DNA from: Martinezella rhizogenes
Lineage (GTDB): Bacteria > Pseudomonadota > Alphaproteobacteria > Rhizobiales > Rhizobiaceae
Direction: 5' to 3'
Length of the DNA: 64,000 nt
NCBI RefSeq assembly: GCF_000799715.1
Contig: NZ_JUHG01000017.1
Coordinates: 124,001-188,000 of the forward strand
In this document: in pieces, positions 1 through 8,966 of the stretch
How the letters are laid out: every line of letters begins with the position of its first letter
How positions within the stretch are numbered: position 1 is the stretch's first letter
The notes under the pieces: generated by a model
Seen by the model: the letters and a program-made list of their open reading frames with translations, nothing else
The model's database searches: none
What the model was told of the DNA's origin: nothing
Position numbers and translations under genes: made by a program

Positions 1-209
1 ATCTGAAAAATTGTATAAAAATGTCTCCGGAACTGCCGGCGCCGCTCAATCGGATACAAATTGATACACACTCCGTGGGATGTTGGCACAACTCTGCGAC
101 AGACGGCGCATAGCCTGAGAACATTCGAACTTTGACAAGCAAGTTCGTGCTGCTCCGGGCCAAGGCGTTGTGGATTTCCAGACCACAGGCCCTCCCAATC
201 AAATTTTTT

Positions 210-1454
210 ATGAGGGCAATCGTGCCAAATTTAGTTTTGCGGGCCGCTTTCGGAGCCGCCATTATTGCAAGCCTCACGACTTGCAGCGATCAACAGACCG
301 CGCAGCAACGCCAAGCTCCGCCGAAGCCGGCGATTGGTGCACAGACGCTGGAATCCAGGAGCGTTACCCTGGTCGCTGAACTGCCCGGACGGACGAGCGC
401 GTTCCTCATGGCTGAAATTCGGCCGAGAGTGAGCGGGATCGTCCAAAGCCGTAACTTTCAGGAGGGCGGGGAGGTCAAGGCGGGCGACGTTCTCTATGAA
501 CTCGATCCCACGCCCTTCGAAGCGACATATCGAAATGCCGATGCCGCACTCAAGCGGGCAAACGGTGCGGTTCCAAGCGCCCGGGGGCGGCTTGATCGCT
601 TCATGAGCCTCAGCAGGCAAAATGCCGTCAGCAAGCAGGATTTCGATGATGCGCAGACGGCACTGGTGCAAGCCGAGGCGGATGTCGCCGCCGCAAATGC
701 AGCGCTGGAAACGGCCCGCATCAATCTCGGATACACGAAGATCCGTGCGCCGATCGACGGCCGGATCGATGCATCGAGCGTTACGCCCGGCGCGCTCGTT
801 ACGGCCGATCAAGCACAGGCATTGGCCACGATCCGTCAGTTGAATCTCATCAATGTGGATGTCGTGCAATCCAGCGCCAACATTCTCCGGCTGAGAAAGG
901 CACTTGCGGGCGGCCGGATGAAGACAAATGGCGAATTTGTCACGGTGGAGCTGCTGCTTGAAGACGGGAGCCGCTATCCCAATCCTGGAAAGCTGCAATT
1001 TCTCGATTCCTCCGTATCGGCCAGTGCCGGAACCGTGTCCATCCGCGCCATCTTTCCAAACCCCGATAGACTACTGATGCCCGGCATGTACGTTCGTGCC
1101 ATCGTCGAGGAAGGGGTCATCCAGGACGGGCTTCTGGTGCCGCAACGGGCCGTTTCGCGGAACGCCCGGGGAGAGGCTACCGCCAGGTTTGTAACCCTGG
1201 ACAGCAAGATAGAGGAGCGCGTTCTGGCGGTCGATCGGACCGTCGGAAACAACTGGCTCGTCAACGCCGGGGTCGCCGCCGGCGACCGCATCGTCATCGA
1301 CGGGCTGCAGAAAGCGCAGGTCGGCCAAGAGGTCGAGGTGAGTGCTGTCAGCGTCGATGAAAGGACCGGTGAAGTCCACGCCGTCGAAACGCAATCCAAT
1401 CAGGCGACGGCGGATCGGTCGTCCAGTGACACTTCCGGCACCGCCACACGGTAA
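210..1454 (+). CDS. RND efflux periplasmic adaptor (membrane fusion) lipoprotein
   Basis: This is the adaptor subunit of a tripartite RND efflux pump; it bridges the inner-membrane pump and an outer-membrane channel. The N-terminus has a hydrophobic segment ending in a lipobox-like LTTC with the acylated cysteine near residue 25. A lipoyl-like half motif (residues ~72-101, GDVLYELDP) and its partner (YTKIRAPIDGRI) flank an alpha-helical hairpin rich in Ala and Gln, and a beta-barrel follows, as in AcrA/MexA. The ATG at 210 is preferred over a TTG at 132 because it puts the signal peptide at the very N-terminus; neither has a clear Shine-Dalgarno. The pump gene begins 9 bases downstream. No TetR repressor and no outer-membrane factor gene are visible beside it. 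Confidence 0.9.
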   Translation: MRAIVPNLVLRAAFGAAIIASLTTCSDQQTAQQRQAPPKPAIGAQTLESRSVTLVAELPGRTSAFLMAEIRPRVSGIVQSRNFQEGGEVKAGDVLYELDPTPFEATYRNADAALKRANGAVPSARGRLDRFMSLSRQNAVSKQDFDDAQTALVQAEADVAAANAALETARINLGYTKIRAPIDGRIDASSVTPGALVTADQAQALATIRQLNLINVDVVQSSANILRLRKALAGGRMKTNGEFVTVELLLEDGSRYPNPGKLQFLDSSVSASAGTVSIRAIFPNPDRLLMPGMYVRAIVEEGVIQDGLLVPQRAVSRNARGEATARFVTLDSKIEERVLAVDRTVGNNWLVNAGVAAGDRIVIDGLQKAQVGQEVEVSAVSVDERTGEVHAVETQSNQATADRSSSDTSGTATR

Positions 1455-1463
1455 GGTAGTACA

Positions 1464-4400
1464 ATGTCTCGCTTTTTTATTGATCGACCAATTTTCGCCT
1501 GGGTAATTGCGGTCGCCGTGATGTTGGCGGGTGCGCTGTCGATTGCCAGGCTGTCGGTCTCGCAATATCCCCAGATCGCGCCTACCACGGTGCGGATCAC
1601 CGCAAACTATCCCGGCGCGGACGCGCAGACCGTCGAGAATTCGGTAACGAAGGTTATCGAGCAGGGAATGACGGGCATCGACAATCTCGATTACATCACC
1701 TCCACATCGACCTCGACGGGGCAGGCGTCGATTTCGCTGACATTCACCAGCACGGCGAACCCGGATGTCGCGCAGATGCAGGTGCAGAACAACCTCCAGC
1801 TCGTCGAAGCGCGGCTGCCCCAGGTCGTGCAGAACACGGGCATCACCGTCTCCAAGTCGACGTCGAGCTTCTTCCTGGTCGCCTCCTTCGTTTCGACGGA
1901 CGACCGGCTGACGGCAAACGATCTCGCGGATTACATCGATACGTCGATGAACGATACGCTGCGCCGCATACCGGGGGTGGGCGACACTCAGATTTTCGGT
2001 TCGCGCTACGCCATGCGCATCTGGGTCGATCCCGACAAGTTGGCAAAATACGATTTGATCGTAAACGACGTCAGCAATGCCATCCAGGCCCAGAACGCTC
2101 AGGTGTCGGCGGGTCAGTTGGGAGCCCTACCGCAGCAGCTGGGACAGCAAATCAATGCCACCGTGACGGCGGGCAGCAGATTGCAGACCAAGGAGCAGTT
2201 CGAGGCGATCATTCTCAAAAGCGAGGAAGATGGCGCGCTGGTGCAGCTGAAGGATGTCGCATCTGTGGAGCTGGGCGCCGAGAGCTACACCACAACCGGT
2301 ATCTACGACACTCATCCCGCCGCCGGCATCGCCTTCAACCTCGCGACCGGAGCCAACGCCATCGATACAGCGGATGCGGTGAAGGGAGCGATCGAGAGGC
2401 TGAGCAGCCGCTTTCCCGCGAATGTTCAGGTCGAATATCCCTATGACACGGCGCCTTTCGTCCGGCTCTCGATTGAAGGCGTCATCAAGACGCTGCTCGA
2501 AGCCATCGTGCTGGTGTTCATCGTGATGTATGTCTTTCTCCAGAATCTGAGAGCGACACTGATCCCGACGCTCGCCGTGCCCGTCGTGCTGCTGGGGACC
2601 TTCGGGATCCTCGCAATATTCGGCTATTCGATCAACACGCTGACGATGTTCGGCATGGTTTTGGCCATCGGGCTCCTGGTGGACGATGCCATCGTTGTTG
2701 TCGAGAACGTCGAACGGGTTATGGAAGAGGAGGGCCTCAGCCCCCGCGAAGCCACAATCCGCTCGATGCAGGAAATCAGCGGCGCACTCGTTGGCATCAC
2801 CACGGTGCTGTCAGCCGTGTTCATTCCGATGGCCTTCTTTTCCGGTTCGGTCGGTGTCATCTATCGCCAATTTTCGGTGACGATCGTGTCGGCGATGGTC
2901 CTGTCCGCCTTGGTGGCCCTTATTCTGACGCCGGCGCTGTGCGCGACGATACTGCGCAAGCCGCAAGCCCATGTGCCGAAACGGATTGCCTTCCGCTTGT
3001 TCAATCGCGGCTTCGAGCGCAGCACCCGGCTTTACCAAGGCGGTGTCAGCGTTTTGATAAAGCGGATGTCCGTGGCGATAATCCTGTTCGTGGCGGTCTC
3101 GGCGGTCACTGGTGTTCTGATGAACCGGCTGCCGACGGCTTTTCTTCCCGAGGAAGATCAAGGCCGCCTCTTTGCCACGATCCAGCTTCCGCCGGGCGCG
3201 ACAGCCGACAGGACCGGCCGGGTGCTCGACACGGTCATTCAGCATTTCCTGACTGACGAGAAGCAGAATGTGCAGGGCGTGTTTGGCACGATCGGCTTCA
3301 ACTTCAGCGGTCAGGGACAAAACCTCGCCATCGCCTTTATCGATCTGAAGGATTTCGGGGAGCGAACGACGCCGGAGTCCACGGCGCAAGCCATTGCGGC
3401 ACGCGCCATGACGGCATTCGGCAATATCCGCGATGCGCGCGTCATCGCTCTCGCACCGCCGGCGGTGCCGGGTTTTGGCAATTCCAATGGGTTCGACTTC
3501 TTCATCCGCGATACGGAAAGCGTCGGGCACGATGCCTTAATGGCCGCCCGCAACCAGTTGCTCGGCCTTGCATCCCAGAACGCGCAGCTGACCGGTACCC
3601 GCCCCAACGGCCAGGAGGATACGCCTCAATATGCGGTTTCCATCGATCAGGGCCGGGCGAGCGCTCTCGGGCTTAGTCTTGACGATATCAATTCCACGCT
3701 GTCGACCGCTTGGGGAGGCACCTATGTCAACGACTTCGTCGATCGTGGGCGCGTGAAACGCGTCTATGTGCAGGCGGATAAGAGTTTCCGGATGCAGCCT
3801 TCGGATTTCGACCGCTGGTTCGTGCGCAATAGTCGCGGCGACATGGTGCCCTTCTCGGCCTTTGCCAGCGGACATTGGAACTATGGCTCGCCAAGGCTCG
3901 AGCGCTACAACGGCGCATCTGCCGTCCAGATCCAAGGCGCGGCCGCGGCTGGCGCAAGCTCGGGACAGGCAATGAATGAAATCGACCGGTTGATGCAGCA
4001 ATTGCCTGGCGACTTCTCGCATGAGTGGACAAGCCTTTCGGCGCAGGAACGGCTGTCGGGTGATCAGGCGCTCCAGCTCTACATCATTTCGGTTCTTGTC
4101 GTCTTTCTGGCCTTGGCAGCGCTTTATGAAAGCTGGTCCATTCCGTTCGCGGTCATGCTTGCCATCCCCGTGGGCGTATTCGGCGCGCTCGTGGCCGCGA
4201 CGGTTTTCGGCCAGGCGAACGACGTCTACTTCAAGGTCGGATTGCTAACGACGATAGGGCTCGCCGCCAAGAATGCGATCCTGATCGTCGAGTTTGCCAT
4301 CGCCCAGCAGAGTGCCGGCAAGCCGCTGATCGAGGCCACTCTTGAAGCTGCGCGGCAAAGGCTGCGTCCGATCCTGATGACGTCCTTTGCCTTCATTCTT

Positions 4401-4613
4401 GGCGTATTGCCGTTGGCCACCGCCGATGGAGCGGGATCCGGCAGTCAGAACTCGATCGGCATCGGTGTCATGGGCGGCATGATTTCCGCGACCTTCCTCG
4501 GAATATTCATCATCCCGGTTCTGTTCGTTGCGGTCCGCCGCATCTTCAAGGGACATTCAACCATCTCGAATCCTGCTGTCGAACAATCGGGCGCGTCCGT
4601 AGCGGCAAAGTAG
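1464..4613 (+). CDS. RND multidrug efflux permease, AcrB/MexB (HAE1) type
   Basis: This is the inner-membrane proton-driven pump of the same operon. Its 1049 residues match the HAE1 family, and it begins with the typical RFFIDRPIFAWV. The proton-relay aspartates lie in transmembrane helix 4 (LLVDDAIVVVENVER, Asp406-Asp407), and the relay lysine of helix 10 is in AKNAILIVEFA (about residue 935). Two large periplasmic porter and docking loops separate TM1-2 and TM7-8. It starts 9 bases after the adaptor gene, so the two are probably co-transcribed. It most resembles AcrB, MexB and BepE pumps of alphaproteobacteria; substrates cannot be read from sequence. Confidence 0.95.
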   Translation: MSRFFIDRPIFAWVIAVAVMLAGALSIARLSVSQYPQIAPTTVRITANYPGADAQTVENSVTKVIEQGMTGIDNLDYITSTSTSTGQASISLTFTSTANPDVAQMQVQNNLQLVEARLPQVVQNTGITVSKSTSSFFLVASFVSTDDRLTANDLADYIDTSMNDTLRRIPGVGDTQIFGSRYAMRIWVDPDKLAKYDLIVNDVSNAIQAQNAQVSAGQLGALPQQLGQQINATVTAGSRLQTKEQFEAIILKSEEDGALVQLKDVASVELGAESYTTTGIYDTHPAAGIAFNLATGANAIDTADAVKGAIERLSSRFPANVQVEYPYDTAPFVRLSIEGVIKTLLEAIVLVFIVMYVFLQNLRATLIPTLAVPVVLLGTFGILAIFGYSINTLTMFGMVLAIGLLVDDAIVVVENVERVMEEEGLSPREATIRSMQEISGALVGITTVLSAVFIPMAFFSGSVGVIYRQFSVTIVSAMVLSALVALILTPALCATILRKPQAHVPKRIAFRLFNRGFERSTRLYQGGVSVLIKRMSVAIILFVAVSAVTGVLMNRLPTAFLPEEDQGRLFATIQLPPGATADRTGRVLDTVIQHFLTDEKQNVQGVFGTIGFNFSGQGQNLAIAFIDLKDFGERTTPESTAQAIAARAMTAFGNIRDARVIALAPPAVPGFGNSNGFDFFIRDTESVGHDALMAARNQLLGLASQNAQLTGTRPNGQEDTPQYAVSIDQGRASALGLSLDDINSTLSTAWGGTYVNDFVDRGRVKRVYVQADKSFRMQPSDFDRWFVRNSRGDMVPFSAFASGHWNYGSPRLERYNGASAVQIQGAAAAGASSGQAMNEIDRLMQQLPGDFSHEWTSLSAQERLSGDQALQLYIISVLVVFLALAALYESWSIPFAVMLAIPVGVFGALVAATVFGQANDVYFKVGLLTTIGLAAKNAILIVEFAIAQQSAGKPLIEATLEAARQRLRPILMTSFAFILGVLPLATADGAGSGSQNSIGIGVMGGMISATFLGIFIIPVLFVAVRRIFKGHSTISNPAVEQSGASVAAK

Positions 4614-4652
4614 CCTTTGACCGCGCGCGCCCATGCGAAAAAGGAGATAAAG

Positions 4653-4955
4653 ATGCAAAAAGATCATAATCCCGACTACGTCGATCGCTGCGTCGACAAA
4701 ATTTCCGACATCGGCTCGCGCTGCATTGCGGACCTCGCCGTGATTGGGGTCGTTCTGATTGGATTGATCCTGGCGAGTTCGGTAACAGAGCTGGATGCGG
4801 AGTCATCGTCTTACTCCGCAGCACTTCAGCTGGAGCCGGCCGTAGAGTGCGGTCGTACAGCGTTTAAGTACGATTACACGCGCGCTGGTAGGCGTTGGTT
4901 GTTAGCTTCAAATGATGGACGCCAACCAGTCAGTATCGCAGGCTCATCGATATAG
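4653..4955 (+). CDS. Small single-pass membrane protein, unknown function
   Basis: The product is 100 residues with one likely transmembrane helix at about residues 27-44 (ADLAVIGVVLIGLILASS). A strong ribosome-binding site (AAGGAG at 4641-4646) precedes the ATG at good spacing, which is the main reason to accept it. It lies 39 bases after the RND pump gene and may be the last gene of that operon. The C-terminal half has low-complexity composition and may be degenerate. I do not recognise the family. Confidence 0.45.
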   Translation: MQKDHNPDYVDRCVDKISDIGSRCIADLAVIGVVLIGLILASSVTELDAESSSYSAALQLEPAVECGRTAFKYDYTRAGRRWLLASNDGRQPVSIAGSSI

Positions 4956-5491
4956 TGCCGGACAGCATTTTTGCCTGCGATCCAAGAGTTCTGGCGGAGG
5001 AGATCGGGTCCAGTAGCGCAGCCGCCTTGTCGAGCAAAGCTTCCGACGTCGTCTGCGTAACAATCTCTTCCCGAAGGTCCAGTATCCAGCTGCTCGTCAA
5101 TTTTCATTTGCCCAACCCAAAGACAGAACGCGCTTCACTGCTAAAAAGCAGGAAGTTGCTCTTGTACTTGTCGGCCCGCATTGTGGCTGACGCCCCTCAA
5201 CTCAATAACAGTACTATCGGAAGCGACTTGGAAGGAAATTTTCTATTTTCGAAAATACTTAATAATTGTCCATGATGAAATGATTATTCAATCATATGTT
5301 GTATATTAACAGCAATGATGATTGCGTTTGTTCCACGCAGCATCCGAGGCCTTCGACAGGGGCGGGCAAGCTGGCGACGGAACGCTCTGCGGCAGACGAA
5401 AGCGCTGGCAACGGTCGCGAATGCCGGTGATGATGTGATCATGGAAGTGGATGCTGATTTGTTCTGAAAAGTGCGCTGGGAGGAGGACCCA
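4956..5491. other. Intergenic stretch with possible gene debris
   Basis: No convincing intact gene is seen here. On the minus strand around 4874-5107 an open frame contains DLLRQNSWIAGK, which loosely resembles the N-terminus of succinate-semialdehyde dehydrogenases (LLR..YIDGKW), but the rest is not alignable by eye. The stretch 5220-5310 is AT-rich and could hold the promoter of the following CoA-transferase gene. A short plus-strand frame at 5315-5467 ends in a protein-like tail but has no family I can name. Confidence 0.3.
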
Positions 5492-6814
5492 ATGACGACG
5501 ATCCATCAGAGGCTGTATCGCGACCGGCTGACGTCCGCGAACGGGGCGGTCACGATGATTCCGTCCGGGGCGAAGGTCGCGATGCCACTGGCTGCCGGTC
5601 AGCCACCCGCCATTTTGGCGGCGTTTGCCGAACGGGCCAGGGCGAGAGCCATAGAAGATGTGCGACTCCATTATCTCCTTTGCACTGGCGTCGCGGGAAC
5701 GAGCGTATTCGATTTCGACCTGCGCGACCGGATCACCCCCATGAGTTACTTTCATGGGGGCGTGGAGCGTGCGCTTGACAAGAGGCGATCGGCGGAGGCG
5801 TTGCCTGCCGTCGACTTTGTACCCTGTCATTTCAGCCAGGTGCCGCGCTCAATGGTCGAGCATGTCGGTGTGGACACGTTGATTGCAACCGTCTCGCCGA
5901 TGGACGCGGATGGCAATTTCAGCCTTGGCGCCAGTACCGACTATGCGCTCACGGTATCGCGAAAGCCTGGAATTCGGCTGATCCTCGAGGTCAATCGCAA
6001 CATGCCCTATGTGCGGGGCGATTGCATGATCCCCGTGTCAAGCGTGACGGCGCTGGTTGAAAACGATGTCAGCCTGCCGATCTTGCCTGCGGCCCCGCGC
6101 AATGAAGTGGATGACGCCATCGGGGCGATCATCGCGGGCCTGGTAGACGATGGTGACTGCCTCCAAATGGGTATTGGCGCTTTACCTGACGCGGTATGCT
6201 CTGGGCTTTCAGGGCATCGCCATCTTGGCATTCATACGGAAATGATGACGCCGGGTCTCGCCAGGCTAGTCAAGGCGGGCGTGGTCGATAACAGCCGCAA
6301 GCAGACCCATGCCGGGCGGTCGATCTTCACCTTTGCACTTGGAGATCAGGCGCTTTACGACTTCCTGAACGACAACCCGGAGGTTGAGGCCTATCCGGTC
6401 GACTATGTGAACAATCCCTTCGTCATCGCGCAGAATGACCGGGTGGTATCGGTCAACGCGACGCTACAGATTGATCTGAACGGCGCATGCAATTCGGAGT
6501 TCATGAATGGAAGGCAGTTCAGTGCATCCGGGGGCCAGGTTGATTTCGTGCGCGGCGCCTATGCCTCGCGGGGCGGTCGTTCGATCATCGCCTGTCATTC
6601 CACAGCGGCGAAAGGTACGCTCTCGCGCATCGTTCCGGCGCTGACGGGACCGGTGACAACATCGCGCAACGACACGCATATCGTTGTGACTGAGTATGGA
6701 TGGGCGAACCTCAAGGGCAAGTCCGTGGCCGAGCGAGCAAGGGCGCTGATCGGGCTCGCCCACCCGGATTTTCGTGAGGAGCTGGAGCGAGCAGCCCACG
6801 GGGCAGGGCTTTGA
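5492..6814 (+). CDS. Acetyl-CoA hydrolase / 4-hydroxybutyrate CoA-transferase family protein
   Basis: The 440-residue product belongs to the class I CoA-transferase family, which moves CoA between acyl groups or hydrolyses acetyl-CoA. The catalytic glutamate is expected in GIHTEMM (Glu250), and a glycine-rich CoA-binding loop (MGIGALPDAV) precedes it, as in 4-hydroxybutyrate CoA-transferases. The ATG at 5492 is chosen over an upstream GTG at 5471 because GGAGGA lies just before it. The next intact gene is an SDR dehydrogenase on the same strand, separated by about 215 bases that appear to hold debris of another gene. Acetate, propionate, butyrate and 4-hydroxybutyrate are all plausible substrates. 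Confidence 0.85.
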   Translation: MTTIHQRLYRDRLTSANGAVTMIPSGAKVAMPLAAGQPPAILAAFAERARARAIEDVRLHYLLCTGVAGTSVFDFDLRDRITPMSYFHGGVERALDKRRSAEALPAVDFVPCHFSQVPRSMVEHVGVDTLIATVSPMDADGNFSLGASTDYALTVSRKPGIRLILEVNRNMPYVRGDCMIPVSSVTALVENDVSLPILPAAPRNEVDDAIGAIIAGLVDDGDCLQMGIGALPDAVCSGLSGHRHLGIHTEMMTPGLARLVKAGVVDNSRKQTHAGRSIFTFALGDQALYDFLNDNPEVEAYPVDYVNNPFVIAQNDRVVSVNATLQIDLNGACNSEFMNGRQFSASGGQVDFVRGAYASRGGRSIIACHSTAAKGTLSRIVPALTGPVTTSRNDTHIVVTEYGWANLKGKSVAERARALIGLAHPDFREELERAAHGAGL

Positions 6815-6889
6815 ACACCGAGCGTTGAGATGAGCTGGACGAAAACGCGAGCGACCACGGCATGATCGCCAGGATCGACCGGACGGACC

Positions 6890-7022
6890 GTTGCATATTG
6901 CCAACCTGCATTATCAGGCGATCGGCAAAAGCGGCCGCCATGCCGATCTGCGTCTGCTCAATGCCGATCAAAGTGATATCGCTGACGTCCGCAAGAATAT
7001 TGTGAAAATCGTGATAGGTGAG
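6890..7022 (-). pseudogene. Possible C-terminal remnant of a LivF-type ABC ATPase
   Basis: Read on the minus strand, this stretch encodes about 44 residues resembling the last part of branched-chain amino acid ABC ATPases: TLIGIEQTQIGMAAAFADR is close to the family pattern tillVEQn...AL.iADRayvL..G. No Walker A or signature motif is left, and the neighbouring genes run on the other strand, so it would be a fragment cut by a rearrangement. The match was judged by eye only. Confidence 0.3.
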
Positions 7023-7030
7023 GCAAGGGC

Positions 7031-7798
7031 ATGACGGATAGATTAAAAGGCAAGATTGCAATCATTTCCGGTGGGGCGACGGGTATGGGAGCGGCAGCTT
7101 CCCGACTGTTCGCGCAGGAGGGCGCGAAGGTCGCGATCATCGACCGGAATGGCGACGCCGCCGCGCAAACCGTCGAAGACATTCGCGGTGCCGGAGGCGT
7201 AGCTGCGCACTGGGTGGCGGATGTCTCTGACGAGGCGGCAGTTGCCGACGCGGTGAAAGGAGCGGAAGCTGCATTCGGCGCGGTCACCGTATTGTTCAAT
7301 CACGCGGGAACGATTGTCATCAAGCCGTTCCTGGAAACGACGGTTCAGGAGTGGGACTGGCTGCACGCGGTCAATGTCCGCTCCATGTTTCTGATGACGC
7401 GGGCAGTGCTGCCGGGAATGATCGCCGCGGGCGGTGGCTCGATCGTTTGCACGTCGTCGATTTCCGCCGTGGCCGCGACGCCGATGGAAGTCCTCTACGA
7501 CACCACGAAGGGTGCTGTTCATATGTTCGCTCGGGCGATCGGCGTCGAGTTTCGCGACCGCAACATCCGCTGCAATGCGGTGTGCCCGGGTTTCATCAGA
7601 ACGCCGCATGGTCTGCGGGAGGTTTCCGAGTTGCAGGCTCTGGGCGTCGACGTTTCGGAGGCCGCCATCGCCGCCCAACAGGGCCGCATCGGTGAACCCG
7701 AGGATGTGGCGCAGGCCGCGCTCTATCTCGCCAGCGATGAATCCCGCTTTGTCAACGGCGCCCACCTGTTTGTCGACAACGGCTTCACCGCGATTTGA
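7031..7798 (+). CDS. Short-chain dehydrogenase/reductase (SDR)
   Basis: This 255-residue classical SDR is a NAD(P)-dependent alcohol/ketone oxidoreductase. The nucleotide-binding glycine motif is GGATGMGAA (residues ~12-20), an acidic residue after the second strand (IIDRNGD) favours NAD(H), and the catalytic residues are Ser143, Tyr156 and Lys160 (YDTTK). The PG motif after the active site (VCPGFIRTP) is present. A modest purine-rich stretch (GAGGCAAGG) precedes the ATG. It may work with the CoA-transferase upstream, but the substrate is unknown. Confidence 0.9.
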   Translation: MTDRLKGKIAIISGGATGMGAAASRLFAQEGAKVAIIDRNGDAAAQTVEDIRGAGGVAAHWVADVSDEAAVADAVKGAEAAFGAVTVLFNHAGTIVIKPFLETTVQEWDWLHAVNVRSMFLMTRAVLPGMIAAGGGSIVCTSSISAVAATPMEVLYDTTKGAVHMFARAIGVEFRDRNIRCNAVCPGFIRTPHGLREVSELQALGVDVSEAAIAAQQGRIGEPEDVAQAALYLASDESRFVNGAHLFVDNGFTAI

Positions 7799-7886
7799 CG
7801 ACCGCAAGTGAGCCCTAATAAAGAGCGAAAGTGGCGCATCCTTGAACACGGAGGTTTGGTCAGATCGCCGAGCTTCCGCGGTGCCT

Positions 7887-8966
7887 TTAGCGGTCGATTA
7901 CGAGATCGCTGAGAGGTTTCGAGCAGCAGGGTAGAAAGAAACCCGCGTCGATCTCCCTTTGCCGGATACCGCCGTCGTGCTTCATATCGACGGCTCCGCT
8001 TGTGAGCTTCGACTTGCAAGTCCCGCAAATTCCGTTCGCACAGGACGACGGTATTCTTACCCCGGCCTTCTTTGCACAGGAAAGGACAGTCTGGTCGGCG
8101 CGAACGTCGACCGATTTACCCTGCTTCGAAAATTGAACGCTGAAAGTCTGTGTCTCGACCGCATCGACGATCGGCGGAGGCGCTTCCTCGATCACCGCGG
8201 CATCGAAGCTCTCCTCGTGGTAGTTCTCGGCAGGCACCCCGACTTCCAGGCTGATGCTCTTGGCGGCGCGCATGAACGGAGCAGGCCCACAGCACATCAC
8301 GACGCGATCCGCGATGTCCGGAACGGCCAGCGAAAGCAGTTCCTTCGATATGCGGCCCGTCATACCGGGCCACGACCGCTCATTTGCGATGTCTTCCGGC
8401 AGAAGCAGCAGCCGGAAGCCTTTCGTCCGTTCCGCGAGATGGGAAAGCTCGTTTCGGAAAACGAAGTCCTTCGGTGTCCTCCCGGCATGGACGAAAACGA
8501 TGTCGATCGGCTCCGCCGCATCCGCGAATTCCCGCGCCATGGACATGACCGGCGTAATGCCTGATCCACCGGAAAGAAATAGATACTTCTTGGCCAACGG
8601 TCTTACGAACCGACCAAGAGGCCCTGAGGCCTTGACGACCGTGTTCGGCACGAGGTTGTCGTGCAGCCAGTTCGATATCTTACCTCCGGGAACGCGTTTC
8701 ACCGTAATGGTGATAGCGTTTGTCCGGAAGGGGGAGGACGAGATGCTGTAACAGCGGCCGTCCGCCTCGTTTTCGAGGCCGAGTTCGAACATGAAATACT
8801 GACCGGCGCTGAACGAAAACCGCTTTCGATCCGGCGACACGAATGTGAAGCTCTTCACGTCATGCGTTTCGTCATGGACGTCGATGCAGACGAGCCTGTC
8901 GTCGGTTTCCGGGTTCCATGTGTCGGAAATGGCTTTGCTCGCTATTGACAACTGCTCAGTAGCCAT
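7887..8966 (-). CDS. gbcB: Rieske oxygenase reductase component, GbcB-like (ferredoxin reductase plus 2Fe-2S)
   Basis: The product passes electrons from NAD(P)H through flavin and a plant-type 2Fe-2S cluster to the partner Rieske oxygenase. An FAD-binding barrel (RCYSISSSP) is followed by an NAD-binding domain (LSGGSGITPVMSM) and a C-terminal ferredoxin domain with the cluster cysteines in CANGICGTC and a distal cysteine in FLPCC. The domain order matches GbcB and carnitine/stachydrine demethylase reductases. The ATG at 8966 gives an 11-base overlap with the oxygenase gene; a second ATG at 8987 would lengthen it by seven residues. Glycine betaine is the best-known substrate of the family, but other betaines are possible. 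Confidence 0.85.
   Translation of the reverse strand: MATEQLSIASKAISDTWNPETDDRLVCIDVHDETHDVKSFTFVSPDRKRFSFSAGQYFMFELGLENEADGRCYSISSSPFRTNAITITVKRVPGGKISNWLHDNLVPNTVVKASGPLGRFVRPLAKKYLFLSGGSGITPVMSMAREFADAAEPIDIVFVHAGRTPKDFVFRNELSHLAERTKGFRLLLLPEDIANERSWPGMTGRISKELLSLAVPDIADRVVMCCGPAPFMRAAKSISLEVGVPAENYHEESFDAAVIEEAPPPIVDAVETQTFSVQFSKQGKSVDVRADQTVLSCAKKAGVRIPSSCANGICGTCKSKLTSGAVDMKHDGGIRQREIDAGFFLPCCSKPLSDLVIDR

Noticed and set aside
4955-5275. 106-codon plus-strand frame after the small membrane protein
   Set aside because: No ribosome-binding site and no motif; likely random in a debris region.
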